The notes: generated from the letters alone by a model not told the origin. DNA of 64,000 nt from Candidatus Gastranaerophilales bacterium (GCA_944324395.1 CALUWC010000011.1:16581-80580); one strand, 5' to 3'; counted from the stretch's first letter, positions 1 through 9,493 are shown. Program-made: numbers and translations.

Positions 1-349
1 AAAGTTTGGAATTTAATTGACACATACCAAGCCGCAGCCAAATCTCTTTATCCTGCGGATTAATTTGTGCTGATGTTGAATAATATTTAACAGCATCTTC
101 AAATTTCCTTCTTAATTCATATATTTTTCCAAGATATTTGTAAACTCTCGAATCCTGATTAGAAATATCAAGAGCTTCTTTCAAAATATTTTCAGCATCA
201 TCAAGTTTTCTATTTTCAATGAGTTTTTTGGCTTTATTAACATACGCAACTGTCGGAAGAGACTGAATTATAGATGCTTTTTGGTAAGAATCTACCGATC
301 TGCTTAAATCTTTAATCTTATTTACAACATTTTTTATCCAATCAGACAA
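1..349 (-). CDS. TPR-repeat protein, 3' part outside the window
   Basis: The reading frame is open from a TTG at 349-347 to the window edge, giving about 116 residues of an unfinished protein. Its second half reads as tetratricopeptide helices (for example KAKKLIENRKLDDAENILKEA, then YKYLGKIYELRRKFEDAVKYY), which normally form a protein-binding scaffold. A GAGAGG ribosome-binding site sits about 8 nt upstream of the TTG, and the frame overlaps the 3' end of the kdsC-like gene by 16 nt, so the two genes are probably co-transcribed and coupled. The partner and role cannot be told from this fragment. Confidence 0.6.
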   Translation of the reverse strand, partial: MSDWIKNVVNKIKDLSRSVDSYQKASIIQSLPTVAYVNKAKKLIENRKLDDAENILKEALDISNQDSRVYKYLGKIYELRRKFEDAVKYYSTSAQINPQDKEIWLRLGMCQLNSKL

Positions 350-816
350 TCTGCTACCTCTCTAAAAGCTCCGCTGCCGGCATAATTTTCTGTAATTTGA
401 ATATCTTTTACAGCTTTTACTTTTTTAACCGCATGAGGAACTGTTATTTTATATTTTGCATAATTTAAACATTCCAAATCGTTTATATCATCTCCGATAT
501 AGACGTATTCTTCCTGCGATAAATTATATTTTTCAATAATTGATTTTAAAATATCGATTTTAATTCTGATTTTCTGATGAACTTCTTTAATATCAAATTT
601 TTTTGCTAGTATTTCAATAGCAGAATTAGTTTCGCCGGAAATAATCGCAATATTAAACCCGTTTTTCTTTAATATGGAAAAACCCATAACATCTTTGAAA
701 TTCAGCTTTCTGGTCATTGTATAATCTTCATTTATATAAACGCAATTATCCGTAACAACCCCGTCAAAATCTGTAATAATCATTTTTATTGTATCTGGCA
801 GCTTTATTCCGGACAT
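334..816 (-). CDS. kdsC: KdsC-like 3-deoxy-D-manno-octulosonate 8-phosphate phosphatase (HAD family)
   Basis: This is a small cap-less HAD phosphatase. It has the nucleophile motif DFDGVVTDN near the N-terminus, a central Ser (IISGE), and the metal-binding loop GDDINDLECL near the C-terminus. That combination and the length of about 160 residues fit KdsC, which dephosphorylates Kdo-8-P in the making of the lipopolysaccharide inner core, so it hints at a Kdo-containing outer membrane. I chose the ATG at 816 (MSGIKLP). The longer frame would begin at a GTG at 855 with no ribosome-binding site, inside the divergent promoter. YrbI-type phosphatases on other nonulosonic acids cannot be excluded. 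Confidence 0.8.
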   Translation of the reverse strand: MSGIKLPDTIKMIITDFDGVVTDNCVYINEDYTMTRKLNFKDVMGFSILKKNGFNIAIISGETNSAIEILAKKFDIKEVHQKIRIKIDILKSIIEKYNLSQEEYVYIGDDINDLECLNYAKYKITVPHAVKKVKAVKDIQITENYAGSGAFREVADCLIG

Positions 817-839
817 CTTATTGTATTTTTCCTTACGTC

Positions 840-868
840 TTAACAAACTCCACACTATTTGGTATAAT
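840..868 (+). promoter_or_regulatory. sigma-70 promoter of the sensor kinase gene
   Basis: TTAACA at 840-845, a 17-nt spacer and TATAAT at 863-868 form a near-consensus promoter about 50 nt upstream of the histidine kinase ATG. Read by eye only. Confidence 0.55.
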
Positions 869-919
869 TATAACATAAAGTGACAAAAATTAGGATAGAG
901 AGTGTTAAAAAAGTAATAA

Positions 920-2203
920 ATGTTTTCATATTTTTATATAATTAATATCTGCGTAATCATAGTTTTTATATGTTTGTTTTTTATAACGAGAAAAACAAAC
1001 AAACGCTGGTCAAAAATTAACGATTATCTGGGCAAAGTAACAACCACCGTTGATTCTATAAGATACGGAAATCTGTCAACAAAAATTGAAAAAATTGAGC
1101 ACCCGACTTATCAAAACGTAACAGATAGTATTAACAGAATGGTGGAAACTCTTAATGACAGAGAAAAAATGATTATTGAATATCAAGCAGAATTGATGCG
1201 TCAGAACAAATTATTAGAATCTGTTATTAATTCTTTATCCGACGGAATTTTAATTATCAATGAAAAGTTTGATATTTTAAGAGCAACTCCGAAAATTTTA
1301 AAATGGTTTGGAGTTAAAGGAAAAGATATCATCGGAAAAAATGTTTTTGATTTCATTCAACCTGTTAATGATGACAATTTTCAGATTGCTGAACTTAATA
1401 ACGTAGAAGTATTTATCAAGCATACTCCGGCAAATAGCTTTATAGTCAGCTCCCAGCCGCTTTCTTCTCTTGAGAAAAAGAGATTTGTCCTGATTATCAA
1501 AGATATTACAACTGAAAAAGAAATTGAAACTTTAAAAGAAGATTTTGTCGCGACATTAACACATGACCTGAAAGTTCCAATCGTTGCAGCATCAAATATG
1601 ATTGATTTATTTCTGGCAAATAAATTCGGAGAAATCTCCGAAAAACAAAAATTCGCTCTTGATAGTATGAAAACCTCTAACAAAAGCCTGTTGGAACTTG
1701 TTCAAATTTTGCTTGAGACATACAAACTCAAAGATCAAGGTATAAAACTTGTCAAAGAAACAATTAACCTGAACCCTTTTATTCAAGAAATCGTAAATGA
1801 GATGGAACCGATTGCAAATGAAATAAAAATTGGTATCAATTTTATACCGGCCAATGATAATCCTGAATTATTTGCAGACCCTATGCAAATACAAAGAGTA
1901 GTCAAAAATCTTATATCAAATGCCATAGATCACAGCAATACCCAGAAACCTATTGAAGTTGCAATAGGTAAAATTCCTGGTTTTACAACAATTTCGGTTA
2001 TTGACTACGGGCAGGGAATCCCTAAAGATGAAATAAAAATGATTTTTAATAAATACTATTCAGCAGCCAAGAAACTCCGTAAAGTCGGAACCGGACTCGG
2101 GTTATATTTATCTCAACAAATTGCTATTGCACATGGCGGAGAAATTGCTGTTACAAGTGAAGAAAATGTAAAAACAGAGTTCTGTGTTAAAATTCCTTCT
2201 TAA
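920..2203 (+). CDS. membrane-anchored PAS sensor histidine kinase
   Basis: A 427-residue two-component sensor. One membrane helix lies at about 4-23, followed by a HAMP-like linker and coiled coil (about 30-100), a PAS domain (about 100-195), and a HisKA dimerisation helix with the phospho-acceptor His215 in THDLKVP (in place of the usual SHELRTP). The C-terminal ATPase domain shows an N-box (NLISNAIDHS), a G1 box (DYGQGIP) and a G2 box (GTGLGLYL). With no second helix or periplasmic domain it probably senses a cytoplasmic or membrane signal through PAS. No response regulator is adjacent; the nearest receiver protein is at 9.1-9.5 kb. There is no clear ribosome-binding site. Confidence 0.9.
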   Translation: MFSYFYIINICVIIVFICLFFITRKTNKRWSKINDYLGKVTTTVDSIRYGNLSTKIEKIEHPTYQNVTDSINRMVETLNDREKMIIEYQAELMRQNKLLESVINSLSDGILIINEKFDILRATPKILKWFGVKGKDIIGKNVFDFIQPVNDDNFQIAELNNVEVFIKHTPANSFIVSSQPLSSLEKKRFVLIIKDITTEKEIETLKEDFVATLTHDLKVPIVAASNMIDLFLANKFGEISEKQKFALDSMKTSNKSLLELVQILLETYKLKDQGIKLVKETINLNPFIQEIVNEMEPIANEIKIGINFIPANDNPELFADPMQIQRVVKNLISNAIDHSNTQKPIEVAIGKIPGFTTISVIDYGQGIPKDEIKMIFNKYYSAAKKLRKVGTGLGLYLSQQIAIAHGGEIAVTSEENVKTEFCVKIPS

Positions 2204-2211
2204 TGTTTGAA

Positions 2212-3231
2212 TTATGATGCAAAATAATTCATTAAATCATCATGCAAATTTTCATTTTTGCATAACTTTTTCAATTTTGAAATTGCTCTGTTTTCAATCT
2301 GACGGATTCTTTCTCTGGAAACTCCGTATTGCGAACCAATTTCATCTAATGTTTTTTTCATCCCGTTATTATCTAAACCATAACGCAATATTAAAACATC
2401 TCTTTCTTTCTGGCTCAGCTGGTTTAAAATTCTTCTTATATCTTCTAACAAATTATCATGAGAAACCTTACCGTCAGGTGTGATAGTAGAATTATCCACA
2501 ATAAAATCAGCAATTTTAGAAGAATCCTCGTCTGATGTTGCCGGAGTATCCATGCTGACAGTAGACTGGGCAGATTTTATAATAGAAGTTAACTTTGACA
2601 CAGGCAATCCCAACCTGTATGCGATTTCCTGTTTTGTCGGCGGGTGTCCCAATTCTGTTGTTAAATCAATTGTAGCACGTCTGATTTTTCCGATAGAATC
2701 TATCATGTGGATAGGAAGTCTTATAATACGTGCTTTATCTGCTATAGCTCGAGTGATTGACTGCTGAATCCACCAGGTGGCATAAGTAGAAAATTTGTAA
2801 CCTTTCTTATAATCAAAACGACTTGCAGCTTTAATTAAACCAACATTACCTTCCTGAATTAAATCAAGAAAAGATAATCCTCTGCCTATATATTTCTTCG
2901 CAATACTCACTACAAGACGTAAATTTGCATTAACCAATACATTTTTAGCAAATTCATCATGATTTTCTTGGATTTTCTTTGCAAGTTCAAGCTCTTCCTC
3001 TGACGATAATAACGGAATTTTCCCGATTTGTCTCAAATATATTTTAACACTGTCATCTGAATTCACAGAAACAAGACTTTCCTGAACTTTTGGATCCTCA
3101 ACGGATTTTAATACATCTTCCCCGTCTTCATCATCCTCAAGTTCAAGTTCCTGAAGTTTATTAAAATCCACATGTTCATCAGAAATATCTTCGCCTGTTA
3201 ATATACCAAAATGTTCAAATTCTTTCTTCAC
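2212..3231 (-). CDS. rpoD: RNA polymerase sigma-70 family factor (RpoD/SigA type)
   Basis: About 339 residues with an acidic N-terminus (DDEDGEDV) and then all conserved sigma-70 regions: 1.2 ([17 protein letters not shown]), 2 ([24 protein letters not shown] and the core-binding and -10-reading helices), 3 (IRLPIHMID onward) and 4 with the helix-turn-helix [14 protein letters not shown]. It directs RNA polymerase to promoters such as the TTGACA/TATAAT sites seen in this window. The large acidic region 1.1 is short, so this is either a compact primary factor or a group 2 relative. I chose the GTG at 3231, six nt after a GGAG; a TTG at 3243 is the alternative. Convergent with the kinase gene. 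Confidence 0.85.
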   Translation of the reverse strand: MKKEFEHFGILTGEDISDEHVDFNKLQELELEDDEDGEDVLKSVEDPKVQESLVSVNSDDSVKIYLRQIGKIPLLSSEEELELAKKIQENHDEFAKNVLVNANLRLVVSIAKKYIGRGLSFLDLIQEGNVGLIKAASRFDYKKGYKFSTYATWWIQQSITRAIADKARIIRLPIHMIDSIGKIRRATIDLTTELGHPPTKQEIAYRLGLPVSKLTSIIKSAQSTVSMDTPATSDEDSSKIADFIVDNSTITPDGKVSHDNLLEDIRRILNQLSQKERDVLILRYGLDNNGMKKTLDEIGSQYGVSRERIRQIENRAISKLKKLCKNENLHDDLMNYFAS

Positions 3232-3298
3232 AATATGCTCCAATCATATAACAATATAATCAAAAATAATGATTCAGGTCGTCCTCTGATTGTACTAT

Positions 3299-4045
3299 TT
3301 ATGATTTCCCGGTAAGCTTTTGACGCAGAGTTTCAAATATTATTGCACTCAATGCGTTTGATACATTCAAAGAATTAAACTGATTCTGCATAGGAATTTT
3401 TACCACAAAATCAGATGCCTTAATAAGAGTTTTAGAAACTCCCGCATGTTCAGCTCCCATAATTATGGCAAAATTCATATCATTATATTTGATATCATAA
3501 TAATTATCTTTTGCTGATGCATCAGTTGCAATTACCCACCAGTTGTTGTCTTTTAATTTTTGAACTGCACTGACAAGACTATTGACTTTTATTATAGGAA
3601 TATGATTTATTGCACCTGCACTTGTTTTTTCCACTACAGAATTAACCTGAACATTCCGCCGAGACGGAATAATTATTCCGTCAACTCCTGCACAAACACA
3701 AGTTCTTATAATTGCTCCAAGATTATGCGAATCCTCAATACCGTCTAAAATTACAAGCGAAGAATTCTCATGACTTTTTGAAAGAAAATCATCCAAATCC
3801 TCATATTTTATCGGAGAAACAAAAGCGATGACTCCTTGGTGATTAAACTCTGCATAAGGTTGAAACTTTTCTTTTGCGACAAATTGAAATATTACACCGC
3901 GTTCCTGTGCCAATTCTTTAATTTTATTAATTTTAGAATCTGAATGAATATTTTTAGAAATTATAATTTTATTTATTTCTCTGGTTCCGGCAATTAAAGC
4001 CTCGGTTATAGAATTTTTTCCGTAAATTATATCAGAATTTTCCAT
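3299..4045 (-). CDS. rlmB: SpoU-type RNA 2'-O-ribose methyltransferase (RlmB-like)
   Basis: About 248 residues. The N-terminal substrate-binding domain (IIYGKNSITEALIAG) is followed by a SPOUT knot domain with the three SpoU motifs: LDGIEDSHNLGAIIRTC, IIMGAEHAGVS and IPMQNQFNSLNVSNA. These enzymes methylate a ribose, in RlmB of G2251 in 23S rRNA, using S-adenosylmethionine. The ATG at 4045 lies one nt after the nadA stop with GAGGT upstream, so it is the second gene of a nadA-rlmB unit. The longer frame into nadA is unlikely. The exact RNA target is inferred. Confidence 0.85.
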   Translation of the reverse strand: MENSDIIYGKNSITEALIAGTREINKIIISKNIHSDSKINKIKELAQERGVIFQFVAKEKFQPYAEFNHQGVIAFVSPIKYEDLDDFLSKSHENSSLVILDGIEDSHNLGAIIRTCVCAGVDGIIIPSRRNVQVNSVVEKTSAGAINHIPIIKVNSLVSAVQKLKDNNWWVIATDASAKDNYYDIKYNDMNFAIIMGAEHAGVSKTLIKASDFVVKIPMQNQFNSLNVSNALSAIIFETLRQKLTGKS

Positions 4046-4046
4046 T

Positions 4047-4958
4047 TTATTTTGATACCTCAAGCATTCTATTGATACATTTAATCGCTTTTTGAGCTGT
4101 ATCATCATCTACTTTTATTTCCGGAGTTTCGTCTTTTAACGCATTATATATATCCGTAATTGTATTTAACTTCATACTTTGACAAAGTGACGGCTTATCA
4201 TAAATATTATAAAATTGCTTAGACGGATAATCTCTTTTTAATCTGTCAACAACACCCTGTTCAGTTGCAATAATAAATTTATTATCATTACTGTTTTTAA
4301 CATAATTCATTATACCCGTTGTACTTCCGACAAAGTCAGCTTCGTCAAGAAATTCTTCGCGGCACTCGGGGTGTGCAAGAACTATTGCATCACTATGCTT
4401 AAATCTGGTTTCTTTTATTCCTGCAGGTGCAAAATTATTATGTATAGGACAATATCCGTCATACGTAATAACCTCAACATTTCCAAGCTGTTTTTCAACC
4501 CATCTCCCTAAATTTTTATCAGGAACAAATAAAACTTTAGGTGCCTTCAAACTTGCAACAATTTCAACAGCATTTGAGCTTGTACAGCATATATCACATT
4601 CAGATTTAACTTCCGCTGTTGAATTTATGTAACAAATGACAGGAATATCAGGATATTTATTCTTAAATTCTCTTAATTGTTGTAAATCAATCATATCTGC
4701 CATTTCACAGCCGGCTTTTTTGATATTTGGAAGAATTACTTTCTTATCAGGATTCAATATTTTTGCAGTCTGTGCCATAAAATAAACTCCAGCAAAAACA
4801 ATAATATCTGCATTTGTTTCTTTCGCTTTCTGGCTTAAAAACAGTGAATCGCCAACATAATCTGCAACACTGTCAATCTCAATATTTTGATAACTGTGAG
4901 CCAAAACTATTGCGTTTTTCTCTCTTTTTATTTTTTGTACTTCTTCTATATAATTCAT
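4047..4958 (-). CDS. nadA: quinolinate synthase A
   Basis: A 303-residue NadA, which condenses iminoaspartate with dihydroxyacetone phosphate to quinolinate in de novo NAD synthesis. The three [4Fe-4S] ligands are visible: Cys84 (KAGCEMAD), Cys170 (DGYCPIH) and Cys259 (KPSLCQSM). Substrate-binding segments such as LAHSYQ, YINSTAEVKS and GSTTGI are present. Full length. No nadB or nadC lies in the window; the partner downstream is rlmB. Confidence 0.95.
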   Translation of the reverse strand: MNYIEEVQKIKREKNAIVLAHSYQNIEIDSVADYVGDSLFLSQKAKETNADIIVFAGVYFMAQTAKILNPDKKVILPNIKKAGCEMADMIDLQQLREFKNKYPDIPVICYINSTAEVKSECDICCTSSNAVEIVASLKAPKVLFVPDKNLGRWVEKQLGNVEVITYDGYCPIHNNFAPAGIKETRFKHSDAIVLAHPECREEFLDEADFVGSTTGIMNYVKNSNDNKFIIATEQGVVDRLKRDYPSKQFYNIYDKPSLCQSMKLNTITDIYNALKDETPEIKVDDDTAQKAIKCINRMLEVSK

Positions 4959-5000
4959 TTAAGAATTTATCCTCCGTTCGGTGTAAATTTATGTTAAGAT

Positions 5001-5029
5001 TTTTTCATTTATAAAATATATTGTATAAT
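5001..5029 (+). promoter_or_regulatory. possible promoter of the pilMN-pilO operon
   Basis: A perfect TATAAT at 5024-5029 lies 38 nt before the ATG of the PilM-PilN gene. The -35 position is only T-rich (TTTTTC), so the assignment rests on the -10 box. Confidence 0.35.
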
Positions 5030-5066
5030 AAAAATAAGAATATAGTAAGAAGAATAAAAGGTAAAT

Positions 5067-6791
5067 ATGTCATTACAAAATTTATTAGGATTGGGTGGAG
5101 GAGCAGAAGTATACGTTTCGGTATCACCGGCTTGCGGACTTGAAATGATTGCCGTTGATAAGCATGGAAACATTAAGTCCTATGCACAAACTCCAATAGA
5201 CTATAATGAAGCACAAAGAGAAATCTCAAATTATGATGACTTTAAAGCAGGTCTTGAAACTTTATTTCAAATGCGAAATATCAACCCTGCTAAAGCAAAA
5301 ATTCATTTGAGTGTGCCTACGGTATGGTTTGGGGCAAAAGAAGGTCTGCCTTTACTTTTAGATGATACAGCCATCACAAACGTTGTTATCGGTGATTTGG
5401 AGCAAACATATATCTTCAAACGTAAAGAGCCGATGCCATTCTGGTTTGATGCTCTGGCTTCAAGCAATTCTGATTCAAGGAATGTATTTTATACCGCAGT
5501 ACAGAAAGAATCAATTAATCAAATAAAAGATATTATTACAGCTATGGGGGCAACTCTCGTAAGCGTTGATTGCTCTTTATTTGCTGATTTGAAAGCTTTG
5601 TATGTAACAGGCATAGCCGCAGAACAAATGCAGGACGGATATTCCTGGAGCTTAATGATTATCAATAACAGCGGATTTCAGATGATTGGGCTTCAAGGCA
5701 AAAAAATCCTTGAATACTATGAAGAACCGCTGCCGATTAAATCATACGAAGGTGAAGAAATTTATGCCGCTATTGAAAATGCTGCTCAAATTGCACTAAT
5801 GAGTACACCTTCAAGTGCATTAGTAGTATTATCAGAAACAGATCTCGTTTCTGCTGAAATTTTAGCAGGTCGTTTACAATTCAGCGGAAAGACAATACCT
5901 GTTGAAGATAACCAGTTCAGAAAAGAACCTTTAATGGAAATGAGTTTAAATATCATTTCAGAAGATCAAATTAAGGTTTCTTTGCATGCAATAGGCGGTA
6001 TTCAGCCGCCCGGAGTAATGCCTGTTGATGTAAACTTCCTGGCAGAAGGCGGAAAAACTAAAGTTGAAACAGCTGTTATTGAAATAAATTTAGGCGGAAA
6101 AGTTCTTGAACTTACTCCTAATAAAGCAAGTGTTTTAGTTATAATTTTAGGGCTGATTATAATGGCTCCAATTGGTCTTGCATATTATATCACAGGTAAT
6201 ATGCTTGTAAAAAAACAAGCTGAAAGCCAGGCTCTGGATGCTCAGATTACACAGTTAGACGAACAGCTGAAAAAATACGAAACTAAAAAAGAAGATAATT
6301 CTTTTGATCCGCTTGCGGAAATTGAAATTGTATTAAAAAATAACAGAACCAAGATTATGGCTTATGCTGCATTAGGCGAATCTATTCCGCAAAACCTTTA
6401 TTTAACATATTTTATGACAGGTGATGACGGAAAAATTAATATTAAAGGCTGTGCTGATTCTGTAGAAGATGTTTATGTATTCTTCAAAAACCTCAAAGAT
6501 TCATTAGTAGAATCAAAGTTGAGATTAAGCAAACTTGATTTAAAAAATGAATCTCTGGACAAAGTTATAAACAGTACAGCATCAACAATAGATACAGCAC
6601 CGTATATATTTGAAATTACAAATATGACAGATTCGCAGCTGCAAGTATTTATGAATCAACTGACAAGCGGCGGCTCTGACAAAAAATCTTCAAATAATAA
6701 TACTAACGCTAACGCTAATGCAAATAATACTGCTGATAATACAGAAAAAGCTGCAGATAAATCAAATACTGCAAATCAAGAAACAAAATAA
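5067..6791 (+). CDS. pilM: PilM-PilN fusion protein of a type IV pilus / type II secretion machine
   Basis: 574 residues in two parts. Residues 1-350 resemble the actin-like cytoplasmic PilM ATP-binding fold (VYVSVSPACGLEMIAVD, IHLSVPTVWFG, LVSVDCSLFADLKALY, SLMIINNSGFQMIGL). A single membrane helix at about 352-376 is followed by a periplasmic coiled coil and a PilN-like domain (IPQNLYLTYFMTGDDGKINIKG). A low-complexity Asn/Ala/Thr tail ends the protein. PilM and PilN are usually separate proteins that join the cytoplasmic motor to the inner-membrane PilNO complex; here they are one chain. The PilO-like gene follows 19 nt downstream. Identification is by architecture and gene order rather than strong motifs. 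Confidence 0.7.
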   Translation: MSLQNLLGLGGGAEVYVSVSPACGLEMIAVDKHGNIKSYAQTPIDYNEAQREISNYDDFKAGLETLFQMRNINPAKAKIHLSVPTVWFGAKEGLPLLLDDTAITNVVIGDLEQTYIFKRKEPMPFWFDALASSNSDSRNVFYTAVQKESINQIKDIITAMGATLVSVDCSLFADLKALYVTGIAAEQMQDGYSWSLMIINNSGFQMIGLQGKKILEYYEEPLPIKSYEGEEIYAAIENAAQIALMSTPSSALVVLSETDLVSAEILAGRLQFSGKTIPVEDNQFRKEPLMEMSLNIISEDQIKVSLHAIGGIQPPGVMPVDVNFLAEGGKTKVETAVIEINLGGKVLELTPNKASVLVIILGLIIMAPIGLAYYITGNMLVKKQAESQALDAQITQLDEQLKKYETKKEDNSFDPLAEIEIVLKNNRTKIMAYAALGESIPQNLYLTYFMTGDDGKINIKGCADSVEDVYVFFKNLKDSLVESKLRLSKLDLKNESLDKVINSTASTIDTAPYIFEITNMTDSQLQVFMNQLTSGGSDKKSSNNNTNANANANNTADNTEKAADKSNTANQETK

Positions 6792-6810
6792 TATTTAAAG
6801 GATAATATAA

Positions 6811-7398
6811 ATGGATAGTGAAAAATTAAAACAATTTATTATACCAATAGCTTTAATAGTTTTAGTAATTGCAGGTATTGTCTATGTATGCCCTAAAATT
6901 TCAACAAACTATCAGGGATACCAAGCTGCAGTACAAAGTATTGCAACAAAAAATGCCACAATTCAAGAAAAACAGACAAAACTTAATAACTACAGAAAGA
7001 AAGAAGAAGAATTAAAAGCTAAAGAACAGGAAAGCAAGAAAAGCGGTAAACCGTTCTACAAGCCTATTTTATCCGGCATGGATACAGAGGCTGTAATTGC
7101 AGGTGAATTTGCTGAAATTTTACAGTTAATCAGAGCCAACAAAATTAAAGTCAGAGCGATAAAATATGATTATGATCCGTCTGACGATAATTTTGTTAAA
7201 GGTGCCGGCGATAAGTATAACGTTGCAAGATTGAATATGGAAATGATTGCAAATTATTCAAATTATGATAATTTCTTAAAAGAGTTGTATAAGCACGAAC
7301 ATTTCCTTGATATACAATCTGCTGAAATCGTACCGTACAAAAAGAATAAGAGAATTCTTCTTATTAACTTCAAAGTAAAATTATATGCTCAAAAATAG
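6811..7398 (+). CDS. pilO: PilO-like inner-membrane protein
   Basis: 195 residues: a short cytoplasmic tail, one membrane helix (about 9-27), a coiled coil (about 40-80, KNATIQEKQTKLNNYRKKEE) and a ferredoxin-like periplasmic domain (LNMEMIANYSNYDNFLKELYK, then ILLINFKVKLYA). This is the layout of PilO, the partner of PilN in the alignment complex. It has its own ribosome-binding site (AAAGGA) and lies 19 nt after the PilM-PilN gene, so the two are an operon. No pilP, pilQ, motor or pilin genes are present. Confidence 0.7.
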   Translation: MDSEKLKQFIIPIALIVLVIAGIVYVCPKISTNYQGYQAAVQSIATKNATIQEKQTKLNNYRKKEEELKAKEQESKKSGKPFYKPILSGMDTEAVIAGEFAEILQLIRANKIKVRAIKYDYDPSDDNFVKGAGDKYNVARLNMEMIANYSNYDNFLKELYKHEHFLDIQSAEIVPYKKNKRILLINFKVKLYAQK

Positions 7399-8256
7399 TT
7401 ATTCAAATTTTTGAAAATCAATTGAAAACATTTGGTTTTGAGATTTAATACAAGTATTACAGAAGCTCGTTTCCAGCGAGCTTTTTTTGTTGTAATCCGC
7501 AAAGGAACTTCCGCATCTGCCCCGGTAATCATTAGATAAAAACGGACAGGTATAAATTCCTGTTGATGTTAAAATTCGACCATATTCACAATCGAGTTTA
7601 TTCCGGGTTTTGATAGTATCTTCCTCAAATTTACTTGATTTATCATACCATGGATTAATTTGTAAATTAGTTTCATCAAGTTCAAAATTATTCTTGCTAA
7701 AAATTGCTTTAAAACCACGTAAAATTTCTTCCATGGACAAATTATAATAATTTGTAACTGTAATAATCGGATTAAAATTATATTTTAAGAGGTGTTTTAT
7801 TGCAAAAACAGCCTGTCTGTACGCTCCTCTGTATCTGATATCGTCATTTTTAATTTCATCATAATGATCAATACTTATTTTAAAAATAATTTCATTGTCC
7901 GATTCGTCCTCAACCTTTTTTAAAAATCTTGCTTTTTTTTCATTAATAAATGAACCGTTAGTATAGATACAGACATTTGAGCGTTTTAAGCAAAGACGCA
8001 AAATCGCATTAAAATCAGGGTGCGTCATTGGTTCAGCACCTGTAAGATAAATACATTCAATATTATCTTGTGTTGTATCATTCAATGCCTGTTTTATAAT
8101 GTCAATTGATATAAAATCCGCCTCCTTCTTATATTTTGGAAACTCTAAAAAGCAGTGTTTGCAATGTTGATTACAATTCTTTGCGGTCATTTCTATAAAT
8201 AAATTATTTAAAGCTTTCATTTCAACAACTTCTGATTGATAAATATTACTCTTCAT
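7399..8256 (-). CDS. radical SAM protein with C-terminal cysteines
   Basis: 285 residues from the ATG at 8256, chosen because GGAGAGGAG lies just upstream; a further ATG at 8286 lacks a site. The cluster-binding CxxxCxxC is Cys28-Cys32-Cys35 (CNQHCKHC), followed by the SAM-binding segment (YLTGAEPMTHPD, with Ala-Glu-Pro for Gly-Glu-Pro). The C-terminal part has further cysteines (CEYG, CPF, CGSS, CNTCI) that could carry a second cluster, as in SPASM/twitch enzymes that modify peptides or mature other enzymes. The substrate is unknown. It is divergent from the aldolase gene next door. Confidence 0.75.
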   Translation of the reverse strand: MKSNIYQSEVVEMKALNNLFIEMTAKNCNQHCKHCFLEFPKYKKEADFISIDIIKQALNDTTQDNIECIYLTGAEPMTHPDFNAILRLCLKRSNVCIYTNGSFINEKKARFLKKVEDESDNEIIFKISIDHYDEIKNDDIRYRGAYRQAVFAIKHLLKYNFNPIITVTNYYNLSMEEILRGFKAIFSKNNFELDETNLQINPWYDKSSKFEEDTIKTRNKLDCEYGRILTSTGIYTCPFLSNDYRGRCGSSFADYNKKSSLETSFCNTCIKSQNQMFSIDFQKFE

Positions 8257-8370
8257 AAATATAAGCTCCTCTCCGTTTAAAATCATGTTAAACAGTGTAA
8301 TTTGAAAATAAATTATCCAACATGGTATATCGTATGAAACAACCGGTTATTCTTATGATAAAATTTGAAT

Positions 8371-9117
8371 ATGGTTAAAATTTTAGACTGTACAACAAGG
8401 GACGGCGGTCACATTAAAAATTGGAATTTCAGCGATAAATTTGTTTTGAATTTGATAGACTGTCTTGAAAAATCCGGCGTATCTTATTATGAAATCGGAT
8501 ATCGAAATTTTTATGATATTGAAGGCAAAGGTAAATTTTACAGATGTAAAAAAGATTTGCTGCAAAAATTTTATAGCTTCAAAAAGAACCTAAAAATAGG
8601 TGTTATGACAGATACCAAAAGGTATAACCCGCAGGATTTTCCAAACGGAAAAGAAGATTATATTGATTTTGTAAGAATTGCCTGCCATCCTGATAAAATT
8701 GAACAAACTTTAGAAATCACTCAAAACTTATACAATAATAATTATAAAGTTATTATTCAGCTTATGGATATTTCAAATGTTTCTGATGAAGAATACAAAA
8801 TCCTCCAAAAATGGGCTTATAAAGATATAATCGAAACACTTTATATGGCAGACAGTTATGGAACATTAGAACCTGCAGATGTCGAAATTTATTATAACAA
8901 ATTAAAAAATGCAGGATATGAAAAAATAAGTTTCCATGCCCATAATAACAGAGATCTTGCATACGAAAATACTATTCAAGCTGTTAAACTCGGGGCATAT
9001 TCTATTGATGTTACCCTAAACGGAATAGGGAGAGCCGGCGGAAACCTTGATGCTGTAAAGCTACTCGGCAATCTCAAAGGATTTACTCCCGAATATTATA
9101 AAAAACTTACTATATAA
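8371..9117 (+). CDS. DRE-TIM metallolyase-like aldolase
   Basis: 248 residues of a TIM-barrel acyl-CoA lyase-like enzyme: LDCTTRDGG at the N-terminus (the DRE segment), EIGYRN, the metal-binding His-x-His in SFHAHNN, and the glycine loop GIGRAGGN. The relatives are 4-hydroxy-2-oxovalerate aldolases and homocitrate or isopropylmalate synthases, but it is much shorter (no C-terminal domain), so the reaction cannot be named. The ATG at 8371 is preferred over a TTG at 8365; neither has a good ribosome-binding site. It overlaps the convergent receiver gene by 8 nt. Confidence 0.7.
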   Translation: MVKILDCTTRDGGHIKNWNFSDKFVLNLIDCLEKSGVSYYEIGYRNFYDIEGKGKFYRCKKDLLQKFYSFKKNLKIGVMTDTKRYNPQDFPNGKEDYIDFVRIACHPDKIEQTLEITQNLYNNNYKVIIQLMDISNVSDEEYKILQKWAYKDIIETLYMADSYGTLEPADVEIYYNKLKNAGYEKISFHAHNNRDLAYENTIQAVKLGAYSIDVTLNGIGRAGGNLDAVKLLGNLKGFTPEYYKKLTI

Positions 9118-9493
9118 ACTGTCTGTAGATTTCTGCATCAGAATTTCTTGCTGTAATTTTCGGCAGATACAAAACGTTATTCCTTTCAGCAATTCTTTGA
9201 ATTGACGGAGAAGCTGATATTATAACAATTTTGGAATTATTATAATATTTGTATGTTCTAATCTGCTCGATAAGCCACTCACCTGCAAATTTTGGAAGGA
9301 AATCACTTTCCATTTGCAAATCTGTAAATATTGTACTGTACGGGCTATCTATAGAAGCTTCAATTTTATCTAATGCCTTCTTAGCACAGTCTGCCGTATC
9401 AATTTCCAAATCCTGAATATTCAAATATTCAATGTTATTTTTATGAAATCGTATCCACCCCGGAACATCATCAACTATTAAAATTCTTTTCAT
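9110..9493 (-). CDS. stand-alone response-regulator receiver domain
   Basis: 127 residues comprising only a receiver domain: acidic pair Asp8-Asp9 (ILIVDDVPG), phospho-acceptor Asp58 (IFTDLQM), Ser in IISAS and Lys in YLPKI. There is no output domain, as in CheY-like or Spo0F-like relay proteins. A possible partner is the orphan sensor kinase at 0.9-2.2 kb, but nothing in the sequence proves this. Confidence 0.8.
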   Translation of the reverse strand: MKRILIVDDVPGWIRFHKNNIEYLNIQDLEIDTADCAKKALDKIEASIDSPYSTIFTDLQMESDFLPKFAGEWLIEQIRTYKYYNNSKIVIISASPSIQRIAERNNVLYLPKITARNSDAEIYRQFI

